This document shows positions 25,219-32,519 of a stretch of 64,000 nt of DNA, piece by piece; positions within the stretch are counted from its first letter, which is position 1, and every line of letters begins with the position of its first letter. Under the pieces are notes generated by a model that saw only the letters and a program-made list of their open reading frames with translations, searched no databases and was not told the origin of the DNA. The DNA comes from Shinella zoogloeoides. GTDB lineage: Bacteria; Pseudomonadota; Alphaproteobacteria; Rhizobiales; Rhizobiaceae. Made by a program: the position numbers and the translations under genes. The DNA lies in assembly GCF_033705735.1 (NCBI RefSeq), contig NZ_CP131131.1, positions 682,001 through 746,000 of the forward strand, written 5' to 3'.

Positions 25219-26343
25219 ATGAGAACGCTGAAACTCGGTATGGTCGGCGGTGGGAATGGTGCGTTCTTTGGCGCCGCACACCGTGCCGCCGCCGCGATGA
25301 CGGGACGCTTTTCGATGGTCGCGGGCGCCCTTTCGAGCGATCCGGTTCGCGCGCGGGAAAGCGGGCACGATCTCGGTCTCGCCCCCGAGCGCTGCTATGA
25401 CGATTTCGAGACGATGGCGAAGCGCGAGGCAACCGACGGCGGCATCGACCTCGTCGCCGTGGTGACGCCGAACCACCTGCATGCGCCCGCCTGCCACGCC
25501 TTCCTCGATGCCGGCGTCAACATTCTCTGCGACAAGCCGCTGACCGCCACGCTGGATGAGGCGCTCGCACTCCGGACGGCGGCGGCGGACAGCGCCTCTC
25601 TTTTCGGTGTCGCCTACACCAATGCCGGCTTCGACATGGTGCGCGAGGCGCGCGCCATGGTGGCGGCCGGGGAAATCGGCACGGTGCGCGTGGTCCGCGT
25701 CGTCTTTCCGCAGGAATGGCTGGCCACCGCCGCCGAGGCGACCGGCAACAAGCAGGCCGAATGGCGCACCGATCCGGCAAGAAGCGGCGCCGGCAGTCTC
25801 GGCGACATTGGCACCCACGCCTTCCATCTTGCGGAATTCATCACGGGCCTTTCGGCGACCGCCCTTTCGGCCGAAGTCGATACCTTCGTTACCGGCCGCC
25901 GCGTCGATGACAATGTCACGGCCAAGCTGCGCTTTGACGGCGGCGCCAAGGGGCTGCTCTGGGCAAGCCAGGTGGCGATCGGCGAGACCAACGGGCTCAG
26001 GATCGATGTGCATGGCGACAAGGGCTCGCTCGGCTGGACGGTCGAGGCGGCGAACCAACTGGCCTTCGCGCCGCTCGGCGGCCGGCGCATGGTGATCGAC
26101 CGGGCCTCGCACGGAACGGCTTTCAAGGGAACGATGCCGCCCGGCCATCCCCAGGGGTTCATCGAGGCGCTGGCGCGGCTCTATCTCGACATGGCCGACC
26201 AGATCGACGCGCGTCGCGACGGCCGCGCTCCGGCGGCGGACGCCCTGCTGCTGCCCGGCATTCGCGATGGCGTGCGCGGCTTGCGTTTCGTCGATGCCGC
26301 CCTTCGCTCGGGCGCTGAAGACGGCCGCTGGACAGACATCTGA
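25219..26343 (+). CDS. Gfo/Idh/MocA family oxidoreductase
   Basis: 374 aa. N-terminal Rossmann domain (LGMVGGGNGAFFGAAHR, VVTPNHLHAPAC, ILCDKPLTATLDEA, where the Lys of DKP is the family catalytic residue). The C-terminal substrate domain has GAGSLGDIGTHAFHLAEFITG. Members dehydrogenate or reduce sugars, inositols or glycosides with NAD(P). First of five or six catabolic genes after the ABC importer. Confidence 0.92.
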   Translation: MRTLKLGMVGGGNGAFFGAAHRAAAAMTGRFSMVAGALSSDPVRARESGHDLGLAPERCYDDFETMAKREATDGGIDLVAVVTPNHLHAPACHAFLDAGVNILCDKPLTATLDEALALRTAAADSASLFGVAYTNAGFDMVREARAMVAAGEIGTVRVVRVVFPQEWLATAAEATGNKQAEWRTDPARSGAGSLGDIGTHAFHLAEFITGLSATALSAEVDTFVTGRRVDDNVTAKLRFDGGAKGLLWASQVAIGETNGLRIDVHGDKGSLGWTVEAANQLAFAPLGGRRMVIDRASHGTAFKGTMPPGHPQGFIEALARLYLDMADQIDARRDGRAPAADALLLPGIRDGVRGLRFVDAALRSGAEDGRWTDI

Positions 26344-26355
26344 AGGGAACCGTTC

Positions 26356-27384
26356 ATGACCACACCTTTCCGTATCTTCATCATGGCACATCCGCGCCTC
26401 GTGGAAGATGTCTTCACGGACGACCATCTTGCGCGGCTCCGTGCGCTTGGCGACGTCGTCATCCATGAGGGCGATGCGCTGACGGACGAGGACTTCGAAC
26501 GCCACGTTGCGCCCGCCGATATCGCGATGGGCATTTTTGACATGCCGGCCGAGCGGCTGGCGCGGTGCCGAAACCTCAAGGCCTTCGTCAACAGCGAGGG
26601 AAATTTCCTGCCCAATATCGACTACCGCCATTGCTTCGAGCATGGCATCCGCGTGCTGTCGGCGAGCCATGTCTTTGCCGAACCGGTCGCTGAAATCGGG
26701 CTGGCCATGGCGATCGACCTCGGCCGCGGCATTACCGAGGCCGACCGGCTGATGCGAGAGGGCAAGGAAGAGTACGGATTTGCGGCCAACCGCACGGCAC
26801 GGCCTTTGATGCGTGCCCGGGTCGGGCTGATCGGCTTTGGCGATCTTGCCCGCGCGCTGCTGCCCTTGCTGAAACCGTTCACCTCGACCATCGACGTCTA
26901 CGATCCGTGGGTGCCGGCCCTCCTGATCGAGCAGGCCGGCTGCCGGCCGGTGGCGCTGGAGACCGCGCTTGCCGAGAGCGATTTCGTCTTCGTGCTCGCC
27001 GGCGTGACGTCCGACAATGCCGGTTTCCTCGACAAGCGTGCGTTCGAAACGATGAAACAGGGGGCGTGCCTGCTCCTTCTGAGCCGCGCAGCGGTCGTCA
27101 ATTTTCCGGACATGCTGGCAGCGGCCGCTTCCGGCCGGATCCGGGTTGCGACCGATGTCTTTCCCGTCGAACCGGTCGCGGCCGACGATCCGGTGCGCGG
27201 GACGCCGAACATCATCCTTTCGCCTCATCAGGCCGGCGCCATGGAATCGACGCTGAACGCCATGGGCGCGTCGATCACCGCCGATATCGAACTGATCGCC
27301 CGCGGTCTTCCGCCCGCCGTCTGCAAGGTGGCGCAGCCGGAGACCGCCATGCGCTTCCGCAGCATGCCTGTATCGAAGAGCTGA
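26356..27384 (+). CDS. D-isomer-specific 2-hydroxyacid dehydrogenase family protein
   Basis: 342 aa. NAD-binding domain around residue 157 (VGLIGFGDLARALLPLL), catalytic Arg in LLSRAAVVNFPDML, Glu in VFPVEPV and His in SPHQAGAMEST, so the catalytic triad is intact. The family reduces 2-oxoacids or oxidises 2-hydroxyacids. In this operon it may act on a sugar-acid intermediate. Preceded by AAGGGAACC 12 nt after the Gfo/Idh gene. Confidence 0.9.
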   Translation: MTTPFRIFIMAHPRLVEDVFTDDHLARLRALGDVVIHEGDALTDEDFERHVAPADIAMGIFDMPAERLARCRNLKAFVNSEGNFLPNIDYRHCFEHGIRVLSASHVFAEPVAEIGLAMAIDLGRGITEADRLMREGKEEYGFAANRTARPLMRARVGLIGFGDLARALLPLLKPFTSTIDVYDPWVPALLIEQAGCRPVALETALAESDFVFVLAGVTSDNAGFLDKRAFETMKQGACLLLLSRAAVVNFPDMLAAAASGRIRVATDVFPVEPVAADDPVRGTPNIILSPHQAGAMESTLNAMGASITADIELIARGLPPAVCKVAQPETAMRFRSMPVSKS

Positions 27385-27435
27385 AGAATAAGGACCGGTC
27401 CTGAAAGCACCGTCCACCATGGAAAGGACAATGAA

Positions 27436-28509
27436 ATGAATGAGGGCAAGCCGCTGCTGAAGGTCGGAATTCTCGGTTGCGGGCCGATCTCGCAGGCCGG
27501 CCATTTCGAAAGCGCCGTGAAAGCGCGCAATGCCGAGCTTTACGCCATCTGCGACGTCGCGGAGGACCTGCGCGCCCGAATGGCCGCGACCCATGCGCCG
27601 AAAAAGGCTTTCTCGGACTACGATGCGATGCTGGCCGACCCGGATGTCGATGCGGTCATCATCGCGACGGCGGATGCCTTCCACGTCGCCGCCGCAGCCC
27701 GTGCGCTCGAGGCCGGCAAGCATGTGCTCTGCGAAAAGCCGCTCGGCATGACCGTCGAGGAGGCCGACGGCCTGCGGCCCGTCGTCGAGAAGAGCGGCAA
27801 GGTCTTCCAGGTCGGCCATATGAAGCGCTACGACGCCGGCCTCCAGAGCGCCAAGAGCTTCATCGATACGGAAATGGGCGAGATGCTCGCGCTGAAGGCC
27901 TGGTATTGCGATTCCACCCATCGCTATGCCGTCACCGACGCGGTGCAGCCCTACATGATCCGTAGCGCCAACGCGAAGAAGCCGTCGCGAAATCCGAAGG
28001 CCGATCTCGAGCAGTATTTCATGCTCGCCCATGGCAGCCACTTGCTGGATACCGCCCGCTATTTTGCCGGTCCCATCCTCGCCGTCGATGCGCGGCTGCG
28101 CCAGCGGTTCGGCGCATATTCCTGGTTCATCGACGTCGAGTTCGAAAACGGCACCATGGGCCATCTGGATCTGACGGTTGCCGTGCGCATGGACTGGCAC
28201 GAAGGCTTCCAGATCTACGGCGAGTACGGCAGCATTCTCGGCAAGACCTACAATCCCTGGCTGTTCAAGAGCAGCGAGGTGGACATCTTCAGCGAAAAGA
28301 CCGGGGCGACCAGCCGCGTTCTGGGTGCGGACGGCCACTTCTACCGGCGCCAGCTGGAGGGGTTTGCGGATACGATTCTCGATGGCGGGCCGCTGACCGG
28401 CGCGGGCATCGAGGACGGCATCGCCTCGGTGCGCGGCATGGCGGCGGTGATGCAGTCGGTTCGCGCAAAGGCGCCGGTCAAGCTCGTCGATGCGCATGGG
28501 AGCGTGTGA
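27436..28509 (+). CDS. Gfo/Idh/MocA family oxidoreductase (second copy)
   Basis: 357 aa. Rossmann motif GILGCGPISQAGH near residue 12, IIATADAFHVAAA, catalytic VLCEKPLGMTVEEADG, then substrate domain with GSHLLDTARYFAGP. It differs clearly from the paralogue at 25219, so it is not a recent duplication. Paired Gfo/Idh enzymes often perform successive or reverse oxidations, for example oxidising then re-reducing a sugar. The stop overlaps the next start (ATGA). Confidence 0.92.
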   Translation: MNEGKPLLKVGILGCGPISQAGHFESAVKARNAELYAICDVAEDLRARMAATHAPKKAFSDYDAMLADPDVDAVIIATADAFHVAAAARALEAGKHVLCEKPLGMTVEEADGLRPVVEKSGKVFQVGHMKRYDAGLQSAKSFIDTEMGEMLALKAWYCDSTHRYAVTDAVQPYMIRSANAKKPSRNPKADLEQYFMLAHGSHLLDTARYFAGPILAVDARLRQRFGAYSWFIDVEFENGTMGHLDLTVAVRMDWHEGFQIYGEYGSILGKTYNPWLFKSSEVDIFSEKTGATSRVLGADGHFYRRQLEGFADTILDGGPLTGAGIEDGIASVRGMAAVMQSVRAKAPVKLVDAHGSV

Positions 28510-29348
28510 TGCGCGCCGGTATCTTCGCCAAGACCTTCGCAGGCACGACGCCGGATGTCGTGCTCGCCGCCGCGCGCGGGGCCGGCTACGCGTCGGTGCA
28601 ATACAATTTCGCCTGCTCAGGCCTTGGGGCCTTGCCGGAGGTGATCCCGGGCGCTGCCGTCGCGGCGATCCGTGAAGCATCGGAACAGACCGGCGTCGCC
28701 ATCGCGGCGATCTCCGCCACCTACAACATGATCCACCCGGATATTGCGATGCGAGAGGCCGGCCGGCGCAGCTTTGCGGCGATTGCCGCAGCGGCGCATG
28801 CCGCAGGTTCGACCCTTCTGACCGTCTGCACGGGAAGCCGGGATGCCGCCGATCAGTGGCGCGACCATCCAGACAATCAGGGGACCGAGGCCTGGCAGGA
28901 CATGATCGCCGAGTTCGGCCATCTGCTCGCCATCGCGGAACGGCACGACATCTTCATCGGCGTCGAGCCGGAGCTCGCCAATGTCATCAACTCTGCCGCG
29001 AAGGCGCGGCGGCTGATCGAAACGATGGCGAGCGAGCGCATCCGCATCGTGCTGGATCCGGCCAATCTCTTCGAGAACGAGGACGCCGAAACGCGCGGCC
29101 GTATCATCGACGCGGCCATCGACCTGCTGAAAGACCGGATCGCCATCGCGCATGCCAAGGATCGCAACGCCGACAGCTCCTTCGCCACCGCGGGCAGGGG
29201 CGTCATCGACTATCCGCGCTACGTGGCCTCGCTGAAGCGGGCAGGCTTCGACGGCGACATGATCACCCACGGGCTTTCGGCGGCAGAAGCGCCGGGTGTC
29301 GCCGCTTTCCTTGCGCCCCTCATCGCCCCGGAGGGCGGCAACGCATGA
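28509..29348 (+). CDS. Sugar phosphate isomerase/epimerase family TIM-barrel protein
   Basis: 279 aa, AP-endonuclease-2/xylose-isomerase-like fold. Likely metal ligands: IGVEPELAN (Glu), RIVLDPANLF (Asp), AIAHAKDR (His) and DMITHGLS (His). Members isomerise or epimerise free or phosphorylated keto sugars, and some act on 3-keto-glycosides alongside Gfo/Idh dehydrogenases. ATG at 28509 overlaps the previous stop; a GTG one codon upstream is possible. Confidence 0.88.
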   Translation: MRAGIFAKTFAGTTPDVVLAAARGAGYASVQYNFACSGLGALPEVIPGAAVAAIREASEQTGVAIAAISATYNMIHPDIAMREAGRRSFAAIAAAAHAAGSTLLTVCTGSRDAADQWRDHPDNQGTEAWQDMIAEFGHLLAIAERHDIFIGVEPELANVINSAAKARRLIETMASERIRIVLDPANLFENEDAETRGRIIDAAIDLLKDRIAIAHAKDRNADSSFATAGRGVIDYPRYVASLKRAGFDGDMITHGLSAAEAPGVAAFLAPLIAPEGGNA

Positions 29349-30148
29349 ATCCGATCCGCCATCCCGTCGAAGGCGCGAACCTCGCGGTCTACGAGGAGGG
29401 CGCGGGCATGCCCTTCGTCTTCCAGCATGGCCTGTGCGGGGATCAGGCCCAGCCGGGGCAGGTCTTTCCCGCGGCTTCCGGCTTCCGGCGCATCACCGTC
29501 GAATGCCGCGGCCACGGTGCCTCGGACGCAGGCCCCAAGGCGGCCTTTTCGATCGCCACCTTCGCCGACGACATTGCCGGCTATCTTGCAGCACAGGGTG
29601 CCGGACGAGCCGTGGTGGGGGGAATCTCGATGGGAGCGGCGATCGCGCTGCGGCTTGCCGTCCACCGGCCTGAACGGGTTCGGGCGCTCGTGATCGCGCG
29701 GCCCGCCTGGATTTGTGCCGCCAATCCGGAAAACATGGCGCCGAACCGTATTGCCGGTGAACTTCTCGATCGCTATCCGCCGCAGGAGGCGCGCCGGCAG
29801 TATGAGGCCTTGCCCCTGGCGAAAGAGCTGGAACGGGACGCACCGGATAATCTTGCCTCGATCCGCGGCTTCTTCACGCGCGAGCCGATCGACGTCACCG
29901 CAGCGCTGCTCAGGGCAATCTCGATGGACGGCCCCGACGTCACCGAGGCGGAGGTCTCTGCTATTGCCGTGCCGACGCTCGTGATCGGCCACGGGCGCGA
30001 CCTCGTTCATCCGCTTGGTCATGCCCGGTCGCTTGCCGGGATGATCCCGGGCGCGCGGCTGGTGGAGATCACGCCGAAGGCGGACGATGCCGACGCCTAT
30101 CGCGCCGATTTCCGCGCTGCCCTGTCGGCTTTCCTCAAGGAGCTCTGA
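29345..30148 (+). CDS. Alpha/beta-hydrolase
   Basis: 267 aa. Oxyanion segment FVFQHGLCGDQAQ, nucleophile elbow GISMG near residue 97, acid in VIGHGRDLVHPLGHA; the usual C-terminal His is not obvious (ITPKADDADAYRADF), so catalysis by the standard triad is uncertain. Resembles enol-lactonase-like hydrolases, so it could open a sugar lactone made by the dehydrogenases. ATGA overlap with the isomerase gene. Confidence 0.85.
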   Translation: MNPIRHPVEGANLAVYEEGAGMPFVFQHGLCGDQAQPGQVFPAASGFRRITVECRGHGASDAGPKAAFSIATFADDIAGYLAAQGAGRAVVGGISMGAAIALRLAVHRPERVRALVIARPAWICAANPENMAPNRIAGELLDRYPPQEARRQYEALPLAKELERDAPDNLASIRGFFTREPIDVTAALLRAISMDGPDVTEAEVSAIAVPTLVIGHGRDLVHPLGHARSLAGMIPGARLVEITPKADDADAYRADFRAALSAFLKEL

Positions 30149-30149
30149 G

Positions 30150-30290
30150 ATGCGGCCGTCTTCCGACTGGATTGAAACCTTGCCCGAGGACCGGCTGATG
30201 GCCGAGACCGTCGTCACGAGGTCGCCCGCCTTCGAGGCGGAGGGGCTGGCCTCGTCCGCAACCGGTGGAACGACAAGAGGCCTTGTATGA
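30150..30290 (+). pseudogene. Internally deleted ribulose-phosphate 3-epimerase-like remnant
   Basis: A 46-codon frame starting at 30150. The first about 19 residues (SSDWIETLPEDRLMAE) look like the N terminus of D-ribulose-phosphate 3-epimerase-like proteins. The next part (ETVVTRSPAFEAEGLA) resembles their C-terminal ADTVVMGSLAF-type segment. The catalytic barrel between is missing, as if most of the gene was removed in frame. The reading frame still ends in an ATGA overlap with the ROK kinase, so it keeps translational coupling. Identification of both halves is by pattern only. Confidence 0.5.
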
Positions 30291-31285
30291 ACGACGATTT
30301 CACCATCGGCCTCGATCTCGGCGGCACACAGGTTCGCGCCGCGCTGGTGCGCGCCGGAAAGGTTCTGGCACGCACGGCGGCACGCACGGATGTCAGCGGC
30401 CCGGAAGAGGTGATGCGGCAATTCAAGGCGCTTGTCGCGGAGGTGTCGCGGGCGGCAGGCAGCGCTCCGGTCCGTGCGATCGGCATGTGCGCCCCGGGGC
30501 CGCTCGATACCGTGAGCGGCGTTATCGACCATATTCCGACCCTTCCCGGTTGGGAGCAATTCCCTCTGTGCGACCGCCTGTCGGAGCTTTTCGGCCTTCC
30601 GGCCATCGTCGAGAACGATGGCATCGCGGCCGCCTTCGGCGAATGGCAATACGGGGCTGCGCGCGGGCTGGACCACATGGTCTATGTCACGGTCAGTACA
30701 GGCATCGGCGGCGGTGTCGTTGTCGACGGCCGGCTGATGCACGGGGCGCGGGGCATGGGCGGCCATGTCGGGCATTTCACGCTGGTTGCGGAAGGGCCCG
30801 TCTGCTCGTGCGGGCGTGTCGGTTGCTTCGAAGCGGTTGCCGCCGGTACGGCCTTCGGCAAGCGGGTCCGCGCGGCGGCAAGCGGAAACCCCGCCTCCTA
30901 CCTTGGCAGGATGGCCGAGCACGAGACGCTTGAGGGCCGCCACGCGGTGGAGGGTGCGCGGGCAGGCGATGCCGCCTGCCTCGCCCTCGTCGCCGAGGAG
31001 GCCGATTGGCTCGGCTCAGGCTTTGCCAGCCTGCTGCATCTCTACAGCCCGCAGATGATCGTCATGGGCGGCGGCGTGTCGGCCGCTTTCGATCTGCTCG
31101 AACCAGGCATTCGTGCGCGCATCCGCCGCGATGCCATGGCCCCCTTTCGGGAGGTGCCGGTCGTACCTGCAAGCCTTGGCGACGATGCCGGCCTCGTCGG
31201 GGTGGCCGATCTCGCGATTATCCGGCAGCGGGCATCGAATACATTACGTCGGCCGGCATGTTCGGAATTCAGCGATATGCCTTGA
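30287..31285 (+). CDS. ROK-family sugar kinase
   Basis: 332 aa. ATP-binding GLDLGGTQVRAAL at residues 8-20, catalytic Asp in IVENDGIAAAFGE, zinc/ROK motif GGHVGHF and CSCGRVGCFE, and MGGGVSAAFDLL near the C terminus. It has no HTH, so it is a kinase, phosphorylating the sugar produced or imported by this operon. The last 12 residues (RRPACSEFSDMP) are not typical and the region after it is degraded, so the 3' end may have been altered. Confidence 0.92.
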   Translation: MNDDFTIGLDLGGTQVRAALVRAGKVLARTAARTDVSGPEEVMRQFKALVAEVSRAAGSAPVRAIGMCAPGPLDTVSGVIDHIPTLPGWEQFPLCDRLSELFGLPAIVENDGIAAAFGEWQYGAARGLDHMVYVTVSTGIGGGVVVDGRLMHGARGMGGHVGHFTLVAEGPVCSCGRVGCFEAVAAGTAFGKRVRAAASGNPASYLGRMAEHETLEGRHAVEGARAGDAACLALVAEEADWLGSGFASLLHLYSPQMIVMGGGVSAAFDLLEPGIRARIRRDAMAPFREVPVVPASLGDDAGLVGVADLAIIRQRASNTLRRPACSEFSDMP

Positions 31286-31449
31286 AGATTATATCTCAAG
31301 TGCTTGCCGTTTGAGCGCGCGCCGGCTCGTATCCATTCAAGAACACGGACCTTTTGATCTCTCGACCGAAGAGCCTTTCCTGCCAGTAGGCGCGACTCGG
31401 TCGAGAGGCGGTCCGGGCCTCGGCTGACGAACTATCGCCTACTACCCAG

Positions 31450-31752
31450 GTGATTGGTGCGAATGCCGCGTTTCACGAAAAGATCGCGGCTGTTGGCCGA
31501 AATCCTCACTTTTCATGGCTTCTCTCTCGCCTTCTCACCAAGCAGCAACGGTTATGGCACTGGCACCGCCCCAATTCGAGGACTGCTGAATTGCCCATCG
31601 TCCTTGATGACCACTCCGCTATCATTACGGCAATCGTCGAGAGGAATGTCGAAGAAGCCGATCGCTTGAGCAGGGCTCGCGCGGAGCAAATTGCCGCGCG
31701 TATGTCGAGGGTGTTTGAGCAATTGTCGAACTCTGAAATCGAGCTTCCTTGA
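31450..31752 (+). pseudogene. FCD-domain remnant of a GntR regulator
   Basis: A 100-codon frame reads GANAAFHEKIAAVGRNPHFSW and later LDDHSAIITAIVERNVEEADRLSRARAEQIAARM. This is the second half of an FCD effector domain, with its metal-ligand His residues. The HTH and the first half of the effector domain are absent, and nothing upstream in any frame supplies them. A truncated regulator remnant, non-functional as a repressor. Confidence 0.6.
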
Positions 31753-31784
31753 TTGAATATTTGCCCTCCGCAAGGATGGCCGCA

Positions 31785-31995
31785 CGCAAGGGCAAGGAGA
31801 TCATCGCGGGCCGCGGCGGCGGCGCTGAACGGCCCGCCGGACTTCGTGACGTCGGCCGTCGTCGAATATCGGGCACGCGGTGAACGCGTCGAAGGGGTTT
31901 GGCGCGATCCCTGGCCTTGAGGTTCGTGCGTCGGAGGGGGGCTTCTACCTCTTCCCGAAATGCGCGCCTTTGGACTATCGCGGTCCTTCGTTCCC
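31785..31995 (+). pseudogene. C-terminal remnant of a class I aminotransferase, frameshifted
   Basis: Reading across two frames gives AALNGPPDFVTSAVVEYRAR, then FGAIPGLEVRASEGGFYLFP. This is the C-terminal pattern of PLP class I/II (aspartate-type) aminotransferases: LNGPxDF, YRxRR, IPGLxxxxPxGxFYxFP. At least one frameshift near the GAAGGGG at about 31898 and probably another near 31830 separate the pieces. No N-terminal part or PLP Lys region is present. Confidence 0.55.
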
Positions 31996-31997
31996 GG

Positions 31998-32035
31998 CGC
32001 AGGCCCGGCATAGCCTTTTCTATGCCGGGCCTGCG
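31998..32035. repeat. Perfect 16-bp inverted repeat
   Basis: CGCAGGCCCGGCATAG (31998-32013), 6-nt loop CCTTTT, and CTATGCCGGGCCTGCG (32020-32035) are perfectly complementary. It lies inside the remnant region, about 80 nt from the end of the convergent ectC-like gene. It could be a terminator without U-run, or a mobile palindromic unit inserted into the dead aminotransferase. Confidence 0.75.
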
Positions 32036-32117
32036 AGCGTGGTGCAGGATTTATCGAGGTTCGTCGCTGTGTCTCGAAGGTGATTTGAGGATCTGACCTT
32101 TAGAGCGACGGATTCCT

Positions 32118-32501
32118 CTATTCGCTTGCGTAGCTTCCATCCGCCTTGTGCGTTTCGTTGCCGGAAAGAGGCGGCGTGAAGACGCAGACGAGCAGCAGGT
32201 CGCCTTTCGTGGCGCGCAGGATGTGCGGATCGTTTTCGTTGAGCGAATAGATCGTGCCCGGCTTGATCGGGAACACTTCCCCGGTCACCTTATGCTCGAC
32301 TTCGCCCTCACCCGAAATGCAGTAGTTGCTTTCGAGATGATTCTTGTAATGAAGATGCAGTTCGGCGCCTTCGAGGACACGGGTTTCATGCACCGAGTGG
32401 CCCATGCCGTGCTCGCGCACGATCATACGCTTGCTCTGCCAGCCCGGCCCGGAGACATCCCGTGCGGATCCTGCCATTTCCTGTGAGGTGACGACGATCA
32501 T
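32118..32501 (-). CDS. ectC: Solitary L-ectoine synthase (EctC-type cupin)
   Basis: 127 aa, full EctC length. EctC cyclises N-gamma-acetyl-diaminobutyrate to ectoine. Residues known to bind metal and substrate are conserved: Glu in HLESNYCISGEGEVE, Tyr in PGTIYSLNEND, His in NDPHILRA, Thr in HETRVLEG, Trp in GPGWQSKR, and the C-terminal CVFTPPLSGNETHKADGSY. ectA, ectB and ectD are not in the window. It is the last gene of an import operon with an amidase, so it may act on an imported compound. SD AGGAG before the ATG at 32501. Confidence 0.93.
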   Translation of the reverse strand: MIVVTSQEMAGSARDVSGPGWQSKRMIVREHGMGHSVHETRVLEGAELHLHYKNHLESNYCISGEGEVEHKVTGEVFPIKPGTIYSLNENDPHILRATKGDLLLVCVFTPPLSGNETHKADGSYASE

Positions 32502-32519
32502 TTCAAACTCCTGGTTTTT

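Larger units (their letters stand above)
31286..32117. other. Degraded 0.83-kb region with gene remnants
   Basis: No intact gene is seen between the ROK kinase and the ectoine synthase-like gene. It holds a GntR effector-domain remnant, an aminotransferase remnant with frame changes and a perfect 16-bp inverted repeat, each listed separately. Base composition is slightly less GC-rich than the neighbours. The first about 160 nt have no recognisable coding content. Confidence 0.6.

Noticed and set aside
25024..28680. Very long open frame (over 1200 codons) on the minus strand opposite the Gfo/Idh operon
   Set aside because: It is the high-GC antisense shadow of well-supported plus-strand genes; composition is dominated by Arg, His, Gly and Asp with no domain, and similar shadows lie opposite most genes here.
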